Shown one piece after another: positions 24,201-38,400 of a stretch of DNA of 64,000 nucleotides. Position 1 is the first letter of the stretch, and each line of letters starts with the position of its first letter. Position numbers and translations under genes: made by a program. Under the pieces are notes generated by a model. It was not told where the DNA came from and made no database searches. It saw only the letters and a program-made list of their open reading frames with translations. The stretch is from positions 3,473,501-3,537,500 of the forward strand of contig NC_064036.1 of NCBI RefSeq assembly GCF_932526225.1. The letters are read 5' to 3'. The DNA comes from Nematostella vectensis (taxonomy: Eukaryota; Cnidaria; Anthozoa; Actiniaria; Edwardsiidae).

Positions 24201-27200
24201 TAGGTTGAACACAAGACAATGGCAATGAGTTGCATTTCCATAGCGCAGGAATCTATGTATGTAGGTACAGGTTGCTGGCCTATGCTTCACGTGCAATTGA
24301 CAACACGTCAGTAGAGATGCCACCCCCCCCCCCCTACCCACCTGCGTACACGTTAATGAAGTGTGTTTGGGGGGCCCGGGACCTCTGGTTTAACATCAAT
24401 GTAAAACTTTCTGAAAAAATCCTAAGCTGACCTGTCATCACCAAACATTGCTGGCAAAGCTGATAAAGAAAGTGTAGGCAAACTACTTCACAGGACTTCC
24501 CAACAAGGTGTGCAAATAACACTGGTATTACTCGGGCTATTTGCACAGGGTTTCAAATAACGAGCAGTTGGTCAGACCTTGCATCAGGGTGAAACTGGAC
24601 TCTACCTGACAGCGGGGTCTCGTGGGTTTTCTGGGACTCTACCTGACAGCGGGGTCTCGTGGGTTTTCTGGGCTGCCAAGCCGGTTGCTTTTGGGGTGGC
24701 GGTTATGCTGCCTGTGTGCATACTCATTGAGCGGGTTCGCTTTTCATCCGGAGGGCTGAACACATATGGTGGATCATCAATATGGGAAATCACTGACGAG
24801 CCTAAGCTGTTGAGACGCGACCGCTGACTAGGCCTTAGAGACTGAGGAATTGACTACAAACACAAAGCACTTTGTCTCAAATAACGTGTCAAATGTGGGC
24901 AATTCATCACACCACTCAATGTGTTCCCAGTGGACCCATTATAGTACTCTTGGCATTTCTTGTACTTACAAAAGTAAAGTTTGAAGTAAGTGATAATATT
25001 TGTCCAGGCGTCCTGTGGTAGGCTGGCCTGCGCTGAGACTGGGATCGTGGTGTAGCTACCGAAGGAGTACTCATGACATCTTGGAAACTCGGCTCTGGAA
25101 CAGAAAAGAAGTCATGTGAAATGGGCGGGGGAGAGAAGGGGCTGAACCAGTGTTTTTATATGTATTTCTGTTGCACCAAGCAGTGCAAAGTGTTTTTTTT
25201 TACTAAAGAGGCCTTGAGCTTTCTCAGGGTGTACACTTTTTTCCGACCATATTGCCAGGAAGGCTTTTATTTGTTTAGGGGAAAAGGGGAGGGGGTTTGA
25301 TTGCCAGGTTGATTTCCATTATTTACGGCATTGATTGCCAACTTCTGATGGTCAGCCTAATATAAAAATATGTCTCATCAGATACCAAGGATTTGATAAG
25401 AGAAAATTATATCATATGCAACATATCGGAGATTTGTTGATTGTTCAAAAGGAAATACTGGTCTCTTTGTGCCCTGAGGCACCCACACTAAGCTAGCCTA
25501 TGTCCCTGGATGGGTGTGTGACTTACTTCTTTCCCTAGTCAGTTGTGAAAGTCCAAAGTCAGTCAGCTTGACTTTGCCAGTGTTGGAGAGTAGCATGTTA
25601 TCTGGCTTGAGATCCCTTGCAATAATGAAATGTTTCATCATTAAATAAGCAAATGCGTTCCACCATACAAGAGGGAAAGCTCCTCCCAGGCCCGGGCTTG
25701 AATTTGCAAATTATATTCATAACACTGCCAAGCTAGCAGTCACAAATTATAAGTCTCTTGTAAAATTGCTGATCTCTGAGCCTCAGTAGACTGGAATAAA
25801 ACTATTTCTGCACAGGTAACAAGACAGTTGTGTTAAGAGATTGATAAATTAGTGATTAGCTCTCTACTCACGTTTTCAGTGCAAAATTTTAAATTTTGCG
25901 CTATCCATAATGGCATCTGCATAAATTACTATCGCACTGTGATGAAAATGCTCGTATTTTAGAGCTTATGCAGCTTGGTATAGCACTATTTTACTTTAAA
26001 TAGAACCAATTTAAGTGGACAAGTCTAGGAATGAAATTTTATTAGGTTTAGAATATGAAATTTGAATTTAGCGCTCAGAGCAATTGTCCTGACGTGTTGA
26101 CTTATTGACGGCTGATTGATAACTGATTGTTCTTAAAGTCCATATAACCTTTCAAAGTTGATAGAGTTTGTCGATTCTTTATATTTTCATTTTCCAAATG
26201 GTATGTGGTTCGTATGGACCCTATAATACAGGCGTTTGCGCGAATATCTCAAATCTGTAATATTGAGGTATTTTGGTCAACCTTCGGAAAAAAGGCTGTG
26301 AACTGAAAGGCCCGGGTCCAGTCATTTGTGACGTAGATCGAGATGTCAACCAAATTACATGAGAAAACATATGTGCGCGCTAAACCGGTTCCCGTCTTCA
26401 TGTCTTCTTAGTTATTGCTGAAGAACGTTGTGTGGTAACAACTTTTACCATCATCTTTATATCTCAACCTGGTAGTCAAATGATTAGGAAACAAATCTGC
26501 AAAATTTAGCAGATATTTTTAGTCTTTGAATTGTTTTTGCATTGTGCGCGCGTGCTGCATTCGCAATCAAGAATGACGACATTCTCACGAGCGCGTGCTG
26601 TTTTTGAAACCTACAACAAAACGATATTTTCTTTTTTCACATACAATTCTCGACTATAAATTATTCTTCACTTCATTGTGAGTAGCATTATTGCCGTCTC
26701 TTAATTTTAACAGATTTAAGGAAAATACATTGTTTCAGATTTTCCCGCCAAAACTTGGAATTATTCACTCGATTCAATCTCCTTTCGTGCAACCAGGAAA
26801 ATTTTAAAAGATCTGTAGAAAATTCAAATTTCAATCAAATTCAATTCTCTTTTCAGAATTTGAAAGTTTATCTATGCTTTGTTTTGGCTAGATTGATATA
26901 AGTGAAATGTTTTAAGAACTTTAAGCCCTTGGGGTGGGAGGAGCTTTCCCTTTTATAGCGGAACCACGTGTTTAACCTAAATGAATTCTCTCTTGGTGAA
27001 TTAATTACTGACCTGTGTATGATCCCATGACTGTGAAGATACTCCAATGCTAGGATTATCTACAATGTCAGGAATGAAATGTCAGGGTTGCATTATTTTC
27101 ATATAAACAAAATTACCAGCATACTTATCAATCAATAAATATTTATGTACATCCTCCACAGAAGAGCTGCACACTTAAGGATATGCACCATGATCACAGC

Positions 27201-29317
27201 TATGGTATATAGACTAACATTGCATGAGCATAGTTTGTGGAGGCTCAGCAAGAAACCATAGCTCCATACCATTTGGCTTATTTATTGCTTTTGATGGTCA
27301 AAATCAAGGTGTGATAGTTCCTAAATGGTTCTGGGCAACAGCTTTTGACTTCATGCACAGAGACCCAACACCATTTCTTTGATTGTAAGACTTCAAAAAC
27401 ACTGCAAGCCAGCCATTGGTCATGATTTTGTATTTGAGGGTTGATACCTGTGCTGTATAAAACCTTGCCATTTCCTCATCAAAGTAGCCAATGTTGTGTA
27501 GAAGTGACTTCAGGTCACCACCAACCAGATATTCCATCACCTATGGCATATTCAATGTGTTTTAAGGGAACAAGAAGTCAGACATACTGTTACTTGATTC
27601 AAATAAGTGATCTCCTTTAAATAGGCACCCCCTCCCCACCATTTAAGAACAGCATGTTAAGAACAGCATTACTGGATATGCTTTCTCATGAGCATGACAC
27701 AGTCAGTGTGCATGCAAAATCAAACTTTGGCAAGCTAGCATAATGCTGCCATTTATAGATCTGAAACACCCTATTAGAGGTCCAATAGCATTCCTCATAA
27801 AACCAAACCAGACACTTAGAGAGACAGATCTGCTGAGAAGGAGTGTCATTCCTAAATAACATGAAACAAACTTGCCTTTTGTTCAACTAATAACAAGACT
27901 TTGATTATGGGGTGAAATTGAGACAGTGTAACATTGTGCATTATCCCATAAAGTAATAGCTTGATGTTCAAACAATTCATCAGTGAAACATACATTACAA
28001 ACCGGGCCCAGCTTATGAAATTCTTTAACATTTTGCATATACAGAATATCTCTCATTGACATACCAAGAAAATCTTGTCCCTTGACTGGAATGAGTAGAA
28101 AAGATGAACAACATATGGACTTTTAGAAATCGCCAAAGCATCCCTTTCAGCCACAACTAAACAAACAAACATTATCACTTAAAGTGACTACATTTTTTTG
28201 AGAATCATGATGTGTACCAGTGGCCCTGTTGGCATTCCCAACCATAAACATGAGCAAATATGAACTTTCAACAACAAAGAAAAATACTGTTACAGTCATT
28301 ATTTTGTGAAAATATCAAAAATACATGTCCATTTTTAAACCCTTAGATAAGATTCATTACAGGTGGCAGAGCAAATGCTTAAATTACTTAGATCAATACA
28401 AAACATCTGGCACAAAATGAGCAAATTGATGAAAGATTTTTAACAAATGCTGATTGGTGCTTCTGTGTACCACCCTAACAATGGTTCTTTTTGCATGGGG
28501 TTTTCTAATAGTATACCTTGTTCAATCATATTCTTGTTTATAACATCTTTTTTCTTCATCACTTTAATAGCATACAGTTGTCCTGATTTGTCTCTCTTTC
28601 TTCCAAGATATACTTGCCTGTAATGAGCAGGTCATTAAAATGTTGAAATCTAAAGACTTGTATAGAGTACTAGTTTACATGGCGAAATTATCAAAATTTA
28701 CTTCACATGTGGATGACTTTACTTGTCGGTATGTAGATACAGTACAGACTGCCCTGTTCAGTTTACAATTCTGAGTGTTGGTTAGTGTTTAAGCACCCTT
28801 ACTGAAGATGGTACTACAGGCCAGGTTTTTACACCCTGGGCCTCTTGCTTGAGAGACGAAGCCTGTACCACACCAAGTGATGGCACCACTCTAATACAGG
28901 AAAATAAAAGCCCTGAAGGAATGCTAGAGAAGCACTTACCCAAAGGCTCCACGGCTTATCGGCTTGATAATGTCAAAATCATCTATTCCAGATAACTATG
29001 AGAAGGATAAAAAAGTAAATATTTAAGGAACACATTAGACGACTACAATGTACACGAAGATTACCAAATACAGTATGACCAAGCTTTTTTTGGTATCAGA
29101 CTAAAATTGCGGTCAGACTTGCTTTTAATTTTGTTTAAAAACTATCAAAAAGACAAGGTTGACTGGCCACCCTAGAAAAAGTTGCTAAATCCAAAACCAG
29201 CACCTTAACCCTGAAAGTACAAAAGACACTGTAGCATGAACCAAGCAGACCATAGCTTACCACGCCGCTAACTGACGAACAAGTCGAAGAAATACTGTCG
29301 TTCATGTGTTTTTCCAT
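21278..29317 (-). CDS. MASTL: Greatwall kinase (MASTL), complete, 14 exons, 772 aa
   Basis: AGC-family mitotic kinase that restrains PP2A-B55 by phosphorylating ENSA/ARPP19. Exons: 29317-29261, 28995-28940, 28617-28517, 28156-28065, 27540-27448, 27059-27013, 25615-25527, 25094-24970, 24823-24643, 24117-23171, 22853-22592, 21813-21712, 21519-21409, 21333-21278; total 2319 nt, phases consistent. The glycine loop is SRGAFGQVYLG, the catalytic Lys about 56 (LYAIKVMKK), HRD about 148-150 and DFG about 168-170. The split kinase fold typical of Greatwall is present: a long non-conserved middle of over 400 residues before GTPDYLAPE. The activation-site blocks [17 protein letters not shown] and [11 protein letters not shown] are recognisable. 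The C-tail has PFIPNPDD and TTYFEARN. Human MASTL is 879 aa; the middle is shorter here. The start is uncertain: an in-frame ATG at 29407 would add 30 residues. Confidence 0.94.
21587..21659. repeat. Perfect 19-bp inverted repeat in a MASTL intron
   Basis: CGCTAACCCAGGGATGAAT at 21587-21605 is exactly reversed at 21641-21659, with a 35-bp loop. It lies between exons 12 and 13. It may be a small hairpin transposon; no protein-coding role is seen. Confidence 0.7.
22008..22218. repeat. 102-bp direct duplication in MASTL intron 11
   Basis: Two near-identical copies beginning GAAGCATGACAAGAATGGGC and including CCAGCGAATTTAGCTAG, at 22008 and 22110. The 21840-22560 stretch holds no exon. Confidence 0.75.
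24606..24680 (-). repeat. 37-bp duplication of the MASTL exon 9 end and splice donor
   Basis: On the minus strand, CACGAGACCCCGCTGTCAG followed by GTAGAGTCC occurs twice, with donors ending exon sequence at 24643 and 24606. The first donor keeps frame with exon 10 (…TPLS-GIVTKK). The second adds 37 nt and shifts the frame. The two copies look identical, so the event is probably recent. Confidence 0.9.
25616..27012 (-). other. MASTL intron 6, no exon seen
   Basis: About 1.4 kb between the HRD-encoding and DFG-encoding exons. AT-rich, without recognisable coding or repeat structure. Confidence 0.5.
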
Positions 29318-31525
29318 GGTGTCTCTTGCCAAGTGTATTTCAGCACCAACACGTTCTGGAACGAAACGATGATTTTGATGATCTTGATTGCGAAATAACC
29401 ACTCCAAATTACTGTTAATGGATCGAGATAATGCACAATCTTAAGATCATTTGGTGACTTACAAGGCAAAGGATTGATTTTTTCGTAAGAATAAACAAAC
29501 TCAATCACAATCGAACATTTGTTCGATGGGCTGATGTGATGGCGATTTGTTGTTTTCTTCGTTACGGTTCGAAACAGTCGTAATTTCGCGCTCAAGATAC
29601 TTAGATTCTGGCCCTTCTTACCTTTATTCCTTCAAATATAGATTTATCTAAGCATCATCCATCGTAAGGCTCAGGCTTGGCGTCTTTACTTGATTAAAAG
29701 TTGTTATTTTGTTGATTATGATTCATTCAATCTCTCATGGACGCTTCTGCTTTCATTTGAAATAACGCGGCTCACCCCGGGCCTTTTGTATGTGTTTTGA
29801 TGCGCGGTCAGAAAATCCCAGTTCCCCACGGCTTTAGGTCACTGGTTGTCATGGCAATATGACGAATTGAAGGAATTTGAGAACAATTCATCCTCGAGCA
29901 TTCATTGTGATTTGATAGTTTTCTCTTGGAAAGAGGAAGATTAGAAGAAGCTAGGCTGTATTTGATGGTAAGTGATTGACATAGGCATGTTTTATCATAT
30001 CTAATAATGATCACATGATCAGGAAAGGGATATAGGCGGAGCTTCTGTGTATTGCGCAAATTGCAATAAGGAAAAGAAAAGTTTGCTCATGCCTTGAGCT
30101 TTTCTATCAGACGCGACAAGTACAGCCGCGTTGTGAGGTTTTGGTGAAGGAAGGGGGGAGGGGAGGAGAGGGTATATCGCATACAAAAAGTTGAAAATTT
30201 GTCGTAAACATTTTGCGGCCGCGAGAGGGAGGGCAACGCGCACATATTTTTGCGCATGTATTGACTTGGAGAAACCTCCCAATTTATTGATTGGTTTTTA
30301 TATTTGGAGATCACGAATGCATTTCTGAGAGGACATTTGTTCCCTTCGGTAAAGGCCCTCCATTCTTGGTCACTTCTAGAACATAGTCAGGATTTACGGG
30401 GTGTGTGCAGGCACAGGTATATTACTTGATAGGAAAAGGCCGCTTTTTTGCGGATGGGGTGGAGGGATGGGGCGTTAAACAGCATTCCTCCATCGGTTAA
30501 TGATTTTCCTATTTCCCTTACTTTGGGATAATTGGTTCGATCTTGTGCCCGTTCGATCGAAATGACCATTCGTTTTAATTCGTGGGTTTAGGAAACACGC
30601 AAACTACCTTTTCATCCCTACCAGCCTGTTTGGGATTAAGATAAATCCCCTGATGAGGGGGCAACCACGAAACAGGCTTGTAGGAATGAAACAGTAGTTT
30701 GTGTGTTTAGTGATGAATTTTCACGCGCGTACAAGACAAATATCAGGCGATAACGTCCAACCAAAGTGATATCTGCCCTGTAAACATTTTTGTGCAGTTA
30801 AACTCGCATTTTGCCTCCATTTCATAACACTTTACAACAAACACAGTTCAGGAGAACTCCTGTTTATTTTGGATATGTAGCCAGCGCCCAGCTAGCAGTA
30901 ATCACTGCTGAATGACATTACAATGCAAAACAATCTGACAAGCAGTAAACACTGCTGAATTTCGAATACAATTACTATCTGAAAAAATGAAATATTATAA
31001 TCACCTAATTTATATTTACAAGAAGTTAATACTGAGCAGGACACGTAAACCAGAGATAAAAAACCTGTGGGGAAAAACTCTGGACCGTGTTTCCCGAACC
31101 AATGCTCAGCATTGCGTGCTCTCGGGGCTTAAGAGCCAAAGAAAAGGTTTAAAAAAGAAAATACCAAAAAAAATAAAAAAAATAGCAAAAGTCAATATGG
31201 CTTTAAACAGAGGAGCTGGCTAGATTGACACTAGCACGTTATGTCTCCCCTTATATACTCCTACCCATACTGCACTCTCTTCACATTCCCACGTGTTATT
31301 CACATGCCGTCAAAATAAACATTTCTGCCTCTATCATTACATTCCATCGGCAGAAATGTATTATTTTCGTCTGCTCAATAACTCCTCAAACAAACACCAA
31401 AGTTTTCAAAACGCTATGAAGGCACAGAAAGAATGTTTGATGTATTTTATAGAACTATCATCAATATATATTTTAAGAATTTATCCTGAAACGCGAAAGA
31501 AAGAGCAATGACAAAAACATTCACA
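29318..31525. other. Intergenic region upstream of MASTL
   Basis: Contains the MASTL 5' flank and presumably its promoter. No exon is supported; the short open frames lack family similarity. A hairpin element lies at 30593-30708. Confidence 0.5.
30593..30708. mobile_element. Hairpin element (MITE-like)
   Basis: AAACACGCAAACTAC at 30593 is mirrored by GTAGTTTGTGTGTTT ending at 30708. Inner blocks (CCAGCCTGTTT / AAACAGGCTTG) are also inverted, around a centre AATCCCCTGATGAGGGGGC. No target duplication is assigned. Confidence 0.6.
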
Positions 31526-31530
31526 ACAGT

Positions 31531-31805
31531 GCGCGCTCGTGGCGTCATTCCCGTACACGTCAGCGCGCGCTCGTGGCGTCATTCCCGTGCACGTCAGCGC
31601 GCGCTCGTGGCGTCATTCCCGTGCACGTCAGCGCGCGCTCGTGGCGTCATTCCCGTGCCCGTCAGCGCGCGCTCGTGGCGTCATTCCCGTGCACGTCAGC
31701 GCGCGCTCGTGGCGTCATTCCCGTGCACGTCAGCGCGCGCTCGTGGCGTCATTCCCGTGCACGTCAGCGCGCGCTCGTGGCGTCATTCCCGTACACATCA
31801 GCGCG
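31531..31805. repeat. 34-bp GC-rich minisatellite, 8 units with TGACG motifs
   Basis: The unit reads GCGCGCTCGTGGCGTCATTC then CCGTGCACGTCAGC. Each unit holds GGCGTCATT and CACGTCAGC, two TGACG half-sites (CRE/ATF-like) in the same orientation on the minus strand, plus GCGCGC. Units are nearly identical. The array is not coding. Confidence 0.9.
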
Positions 31806-32239
31806 GCCAAAATTGAAAAAATTACTAAATATTTAGTATGAGTCTCACACACTATCACGAATCTAGCAATTTGATTGGCTCCCGTACTCAATATCTATTG
31901 AGCCATAGATAGCCGGCGTTTTCGCGACAAAAGCGGTTATTTATTACACAGAATTATTAAAGCTGTCATTTATTTGAAGGTATTAATGTGAGTGGATTCA
32001 TAATAAAACAATTTGACTACTCGTTATGGTTTTCTATGAGTAAACGCACCCCGTTGACTATTTATTGACTCATAACACGTAGTCTAATTGTTAAATATAA
32101 CATATATACAAAAACGTGATACACCAATATTAATGGTTCCACCTCTAACTCCCCTCCCCCAGCAGCTACCACCCCCATAATCATCATCACCACCACCACC
32201 AGCATTACCGCCACAGCACCATCAACACAACTAGCATTA

Positions 32240-35200
32240 CCACCACCAATATCCCCAAACCACACTTTACCATGAACACCACCAGCATTAGATCCCCAAA
32301 CCACACTTTACCATAAATACCAGCATAAGATCCCCAAACCACACTTTACCATGAATACCACCAGCATCTGATCCCCATACCACACTTTACCATGAATACC
32401 ACCAGCATTAGATCCCCAAACCACACTTTACCATGAACACCACCAGCATTAGATCCCCAAACCACACTTTACCATGAATACCAGCATCTGATCCCCAAAC
32501 CACACTTTACCATGAACACCACCAGCATCTGATTCCCAAACCACACTTTACCATGAACACCACCAGCATCTGATTCCCAAACCACACTTATTACCATGAA
32601 CACCACCAGCATCTGATCTCCAAACCACACTTTGCCATGAACACCACCAGCATCTGATTCCCAAACCACACTTATTACCATGAACACCACCAGCATAAGA
32701 TCCCCAAACCACACTTTACCATGAATGCCACCAGCATCTGATCCCCAAACCACACTTTACCATGAACACCAGCATAAGATCCCCAAACCACACTTTACCA
32801 TGAACACCACCAGCATTGGATCCCCATACCACACTTTACCATGAACACCACCAGCATCTGATCCCCAAACCACACTTTACCATGAACACCAGCAGCATCT
32901 GATTCCCAAACCACACTTTACCATGAACACCACCAGCATCTGATCCCCAAACCACACTTTACCATGAATACCACCAGCATCTGATCCCCAAACCACACTT
33001 TACCATGAACACCACCAGCATCTGATTCCCAAACCACACTTATTACCATGAACACCACCAGCATCTGATCCCCAAACCACACTTTACCATGAACACCACC
33101 AGCATCTGATTCCCAAACCACACTTATTACCATGAACACCACCAGCATAAGATCCCCAAACCACACTTTACCATGAACACCACCAGCATCTGATCCCCAA
33201 ACCACACTTTACCATGAACACCACCAGCATTGGATCCCCATACCACACTTTACCATGAACACCACCAGCATAAGATCCCCAAACCACACTTTACCATGAA
33301 TACCACCAGCATCTGATCCCCATACCACACTTTACCATGAACACCACCAGCATCTGATTCCCAAACCACACTTTACCATGAACACCACCAGCATCTGATT
33401 CCCAAACCACACTTTACCATGAACACCACCAGCATCTGATCCCCATACCACACTTTACCATGAACACCACCAGCATTAGATCCCCAAACCACACTTTACC
33501 ATGAACACCACCAGCATCTGATCCCCATACCACACTTTACCATGAACACCACCAGCATTGGATCCCCATACCACACTTTACCATGAACACCACCAGCATC
33601 TGATCCCCAAACCACACTTTACCATGAACACCACCAGCATCTGATTCCCAAACCACACTTTACCATGAACACCACCAGCATCTGATTCCCAAACCACACT
33701 TTACCATGAACACCACCAGCATTGGATCCCCATACCACACTTTACCATGAACACCACCAGCATCTGATCCCCAAACCACACTTTACCATAAATACCAGCA
33801 TAAGATCCCCAAACCACACTTTACCATGAATACCACCAGCATCTGATCCCCATACCACACTTTACCATGAATACCACCAGCATCTGATCCCCATACCACA
33901 CTTTACCATGAACACCACCAGCATAAGATCCCCAAACCACACTTTACCATGAACACCAGCATCTGATCCCCAAACCACACTTTGCCATGAACACCACCAG
34001 CATTGGATCTCCATACCACACTTTACCATGAACACCACCAGCATCTGATTCCCAAACCACACTTTACCATGAACACCACCAGCATTGGATCCCCAAACCA
34101 CACTTTACCATGAACACCACCAGCATCTGATCCCCAAACCACACTTTACCATGAACACCACCAGCATCTGATTCCCAAACCACACTTTACCATGAACACC
34201 ACCAGCATCTGATCCCAAACCACACTTTACCATGAACACCACCAGCATCTGATCCCCAAACCACACTTTACCATGAACACCACCAGCATCTGATCCCCAA
34301 ACCACACTTTACCATGAACACCAGCATCTGATCCCCAAACCACACTTTACCATGAACACCACCAGCATTGGATCCCCAAACCACACTTTACCATGAATAC
34401 CACCAGCATAAGATCCCCAAACCACACTTTACCATGAACACCACCAGCATAAGATCCCCAAACCACACTTTACCATGAACACCAGCATAAGATCCCCAAA
34501 CCACACTTTACCATGAATACCACCAGCATAAGATCCCCAAACCACACTTTACCATGAACACCACCAGCATAAGATCCCCAAACCACACTTTACCATGAAC
34601 ACCAGCATAAGATCCCCAAACCACACTTTACCATGAATACCACCAGCATAAGATCCCCAAACCACACTTTACCATGAACACCAGCATAAGATCCCCAAAC
34701 CACACTTTACCATGAACACCACCAGCATTGGATCCCCAAACCACACTTTACCATGAACACCACCAGCATAAGATCCCCAAACCACACTTTACCATGAACA
34801 CCACCAGCATAAGATCCCCAAACCACACTTTACCATGAACACCACCAGCATTGGATCCCCATACCACACTTTACCATGAACACCACCAGCATCTGATCCC
34901 CAAACCACACTTTACCATGAACACCAGCATCTGATCCCCAAACCACACTTTACCATAAATACCAGCATAAGATCCCCAAACCACACTTTACCATGAACAC
35001 CACCAGCATCTGATCCCCATACCACACTTTACCATGAACACCACCAGCATAAGATCCCCAAACCACACTTTACCATGAACGCCACCAGCATCTGATCCCC
35101 ATACCACACTTTACCATGAACACCACCAGCATTAGATCCCCAAACCACACTTTACCATGAACACCACCAGCATCTGATCCCCAAACCACACTTTACCATG

Positions 35201-35340
35201 AACACCACCAGCATTGGATCCCCAAACCACACTTTACCATGAATACCACCAGCATCTGATTCCCAAACCACACTTTACCATGAATACCACCAGCATCTGA
35301 TCCCCAAACCACACTTTACCATGAACACCACCAGCATTAG
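32240..35340. repeat. 41-bp minisatellite, about 75 units
   Basis: The unit reads ACCATGAACACCACCAGCAT then CTGATCCCCAAACCACACTTT. Variants include CATAAG/CATTGG/CATTAG, AATACC/AACACC, and a 38-bp form lacking one ACC. Blocks of variants recur, giving higher-order structure. It ends about 75 bp before the ATG of the next gene. Confidence 0.93.
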
Positions 35341-35417
35341 GTTCCAAGCCTCCCCCTCTTAGTTCACCACTTGGCTCTCACGCAGTAGCTCTCATTGTCA
35401 GGTGTGAAGTGCGTGTG

Positions 35418-38400
35418 ATGGGATGTGGGGCAAGCAACGCACTCCCACCTGCACCGCCGCCTACAGGTTAGTAATGACGACATTTGGGCATTAGGTCATT
35501 CATTCTTATTTATGTGCATATAAGCTCCGATACACACCAGGATTTATAGACTTTCCATGAATCACTTCAGGCTACGACACATGAATTCTCGGGTGCATCC
35601 TTACCAGGAGGGTGTCCAGAGGGGAGACCAGAGGGGGGTCCGAGGGATCCAGAGGGGGTCCGAGGGATCCAGAGGGGGGTACGAGGGATCCAGAGGGGGG
35701 TCCGAGGGATCCAGAAGGGGTCCGATGGATCCAGAGGGGGTCCGAGGGATCCAGAGGGGAGACCAGAGGGGGTCCGAGGGATCCATAGAGGGGACCAGAG
35801 GGGGGTTTGAGGGATCCAGAGGGGAGACCAGAGGGGGTCCGAGGGATCCATAGAGGGGACCAGAGGGGGGTCCGAGGGATCCAGAGGGGAGACCAGAGGG
35901 GGTCCGAGGGATCCATAGAGGGGAGACCAGAGGGGGTCCGAGGGATCCAGAGGGGAGACCAGAGGGGGTACGAGGGATCCATAGAGGGGAGACCAGAGGG
36001 GGTCCGAGGGATCTAGAGGGGAGACCAGAGGTGGGTCCGAGGGATCAATAGAGGGGACCAGAGGGGGTCCGAGGGATCCATAGAGGGGACCAGAGTGGGT
36101 CCGAGGGATCCATAGAGGGGACCAGAGGGGATCCGTGTGATCCAAAGGGGGTCCGAGGGATCCATAGAGGGGAGACCAGAGGGGGTCCGAGGGATCCAGA
36201 GGGGGTCCAAGGGATCCAGAGGGGGTCCGAGGGATCAATAGAGGGGACCAGAGGGTGTCCAAGGGATCCAGAGGGGTCTGAGGGATCCATAGAGGGGACC
36301 AGAGGGTGTCCGAGGGATCTAGAAGGGGTCTGAGGGATCCATAGAGGTTGTCCGAGGGATCCAGAGGTGGGTCCGAGGGGACCAGAGGGGGGTCTGAGCG
36401 ATCCAGAGGGGGTCCGAGGGATCCAGAGGGGGGGTCTGAGGGATCCATAGAGGGGACCAGAGGGGGTCCGAGGGATCCATAGAGGGGACCAGAGGGGGGT
36501 CCGAGGGATCCAGAGGGGGTCCGAGGGATCCAGAGGGGGGTCCGAGGGATCCAGAGGTGGGTCCGAGGGATCCAGAGGTGGGTCCGAGGGATCCATGGAG
36601 GGGACCAGAGGGGGGTCTGAGCGATCCAGAGGGGGTCCGAGGGATCCAGAGGGGGGGTCTGAGGGATCCATAGAGGGGACCAGAGGGGGTCCAAGGGATC
36701 CATAGAGGGGACCAGAGGGGGGTCCGAGGGATCCAGAGGGGGTCCGAGGGATCCAGAGGGGGGTCCGAGGGATCCAGAGGTGGGTCCGAGGAACCCATAG
36801 AGGGGACCAGAGGGTGTCCGAGGGATCCATGGAGGGGACCAGAGGGGGGTCCGAGGGATCCAGAGGGGGGTCTGAGGAATCCAGAGGTGGGTCCAAGGGA
36901 TCAATAGAGGGGACCAGAGGGGGTCCGAGGGATCCATAGAGGGGACCAGAAGGGGGTCCGAGGGATCCAGAGGGGAGTCCAAGGGATCCAGAGGGGGGTC
37001 CGGTGGATCCAGAGGGGGTCCAAGGGATCCATAGAGGGGAGACCAGAGGGGGTCCGAGGGATCCATAGAGGGGACCAGAGGGGGGTCCGAGGGATCCAGA
37101 GGGGGTCCGAGGGATCCAGAGGTGGGTCCGAGGGATCCATAGAGGGGACCAGAGGGGGTCCGAGGGATCCATAGAGGGGGCCAGAGGGGGGTCCGAGGGA
37201 TCCAGAGGTGGGTCCGAGGGATCCAGAGGTGGGTCCGAGGGATCCAGAGGGGGGACCAGAGGGGGTCCGAGGGATCCAGAGGGGAGACCAGAGGGGATCC
37301 GAGGGATCTAGAGGTGGGTCCGAGGGATCCAGAGGTGGGTCCGAGGGATCCAGAGGTGGGTCCGAGGGATCCATAGAGGGGACCAGAGGTGGGTCCGAGG
37401 GATCCAGAGGTGGGATCAAAAGGGGTCCGACGAGGGGAAGGGTCCAGACCCTACCCTTTGGAGGAAGAAATAACGCCAATCATCCTTAGCGCCTCGACTC
37501 CCCCATGGTCCTTTGCGCTTTGACTCCCCCATGGTCCTTTGCGCTTTGACTCCCCCATGGTCCTTTGTGCTTCGACTCCCCCATGGTCCTTTGCGCCTCG
37601 ACTCACCCATGGTCCTTTGCACTCCGACTCCCCCATAGTCCTTTGATCTTCGACTCACTATAATCCTATGCGTCTGAACTTCAACTTTTAGTGACTGCTA
37701 CTAATTTGTCTATTACGTGGAGGCGTTATGGGGACAAATATTTGTTTAGATATAATCTTACTCGGGTTTGTACTTTACGGTGCTTAGGAAAGACAACCAA
37801 GGATATAAAGAAACGTACCTTTTCCCAACAAGAGCGTAGAGGATCCGTCACCGCGGCTACAGCAGATCAGGGTGGAGAAAGCAATCACACAAAGAAGTCA
37901 CCGCTAACTGAATCTTCTAAACATGTTCCCAAAGATGATACTCAAGAGAGCTCAGAAGAAGGGAGGGAAGTGACATTGTACGCAGTCGATTTGCCATCAG
38001 TTATCAGCGGCAGTGAGACAACTTCCGCTTCCGGGAGAGATAGCGGATATGTGCAGGAATCCCTGCAGGCTGGGGGAGATAGCGGGTATGCACAGGGATC
38101 CCTGCAGGCTATGGGAGATAGCAAGTATGCACAGGGATCCCAACATGTTGAGAAAGGTGTTGAAGATTTGGAGACTACGGAAGGCAAACGAAAGAATGAC
38201 GTAACAGAAATACTAGAATCGGAAACACACTATGTAAGTCCAGAAAACGTAGTGGATTCAGATGTACCAGATGTCGACAAACTTGATAGTAAGTTAGATA
38301 AACCTGATAGTATGGATCCCACTGTTGACAATGATATACCAGATAATGCTGTAGATGAGCTGGTAGATTCGATCTTGAGATGTGTTATAGATGAATACGC

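Noticed and set aside
32062..34305. Minus-strand frames rich in GSDAGGVHGKVWF
   Set aside because: Translation of the 41-bp minisatellite, broken at each length variant.
35567..37479. Minus-strand proline-rich open frames up to 499 codons
   Set aside because: By-products of the G-rich 19-bp minisatellite; several frames are open at once.
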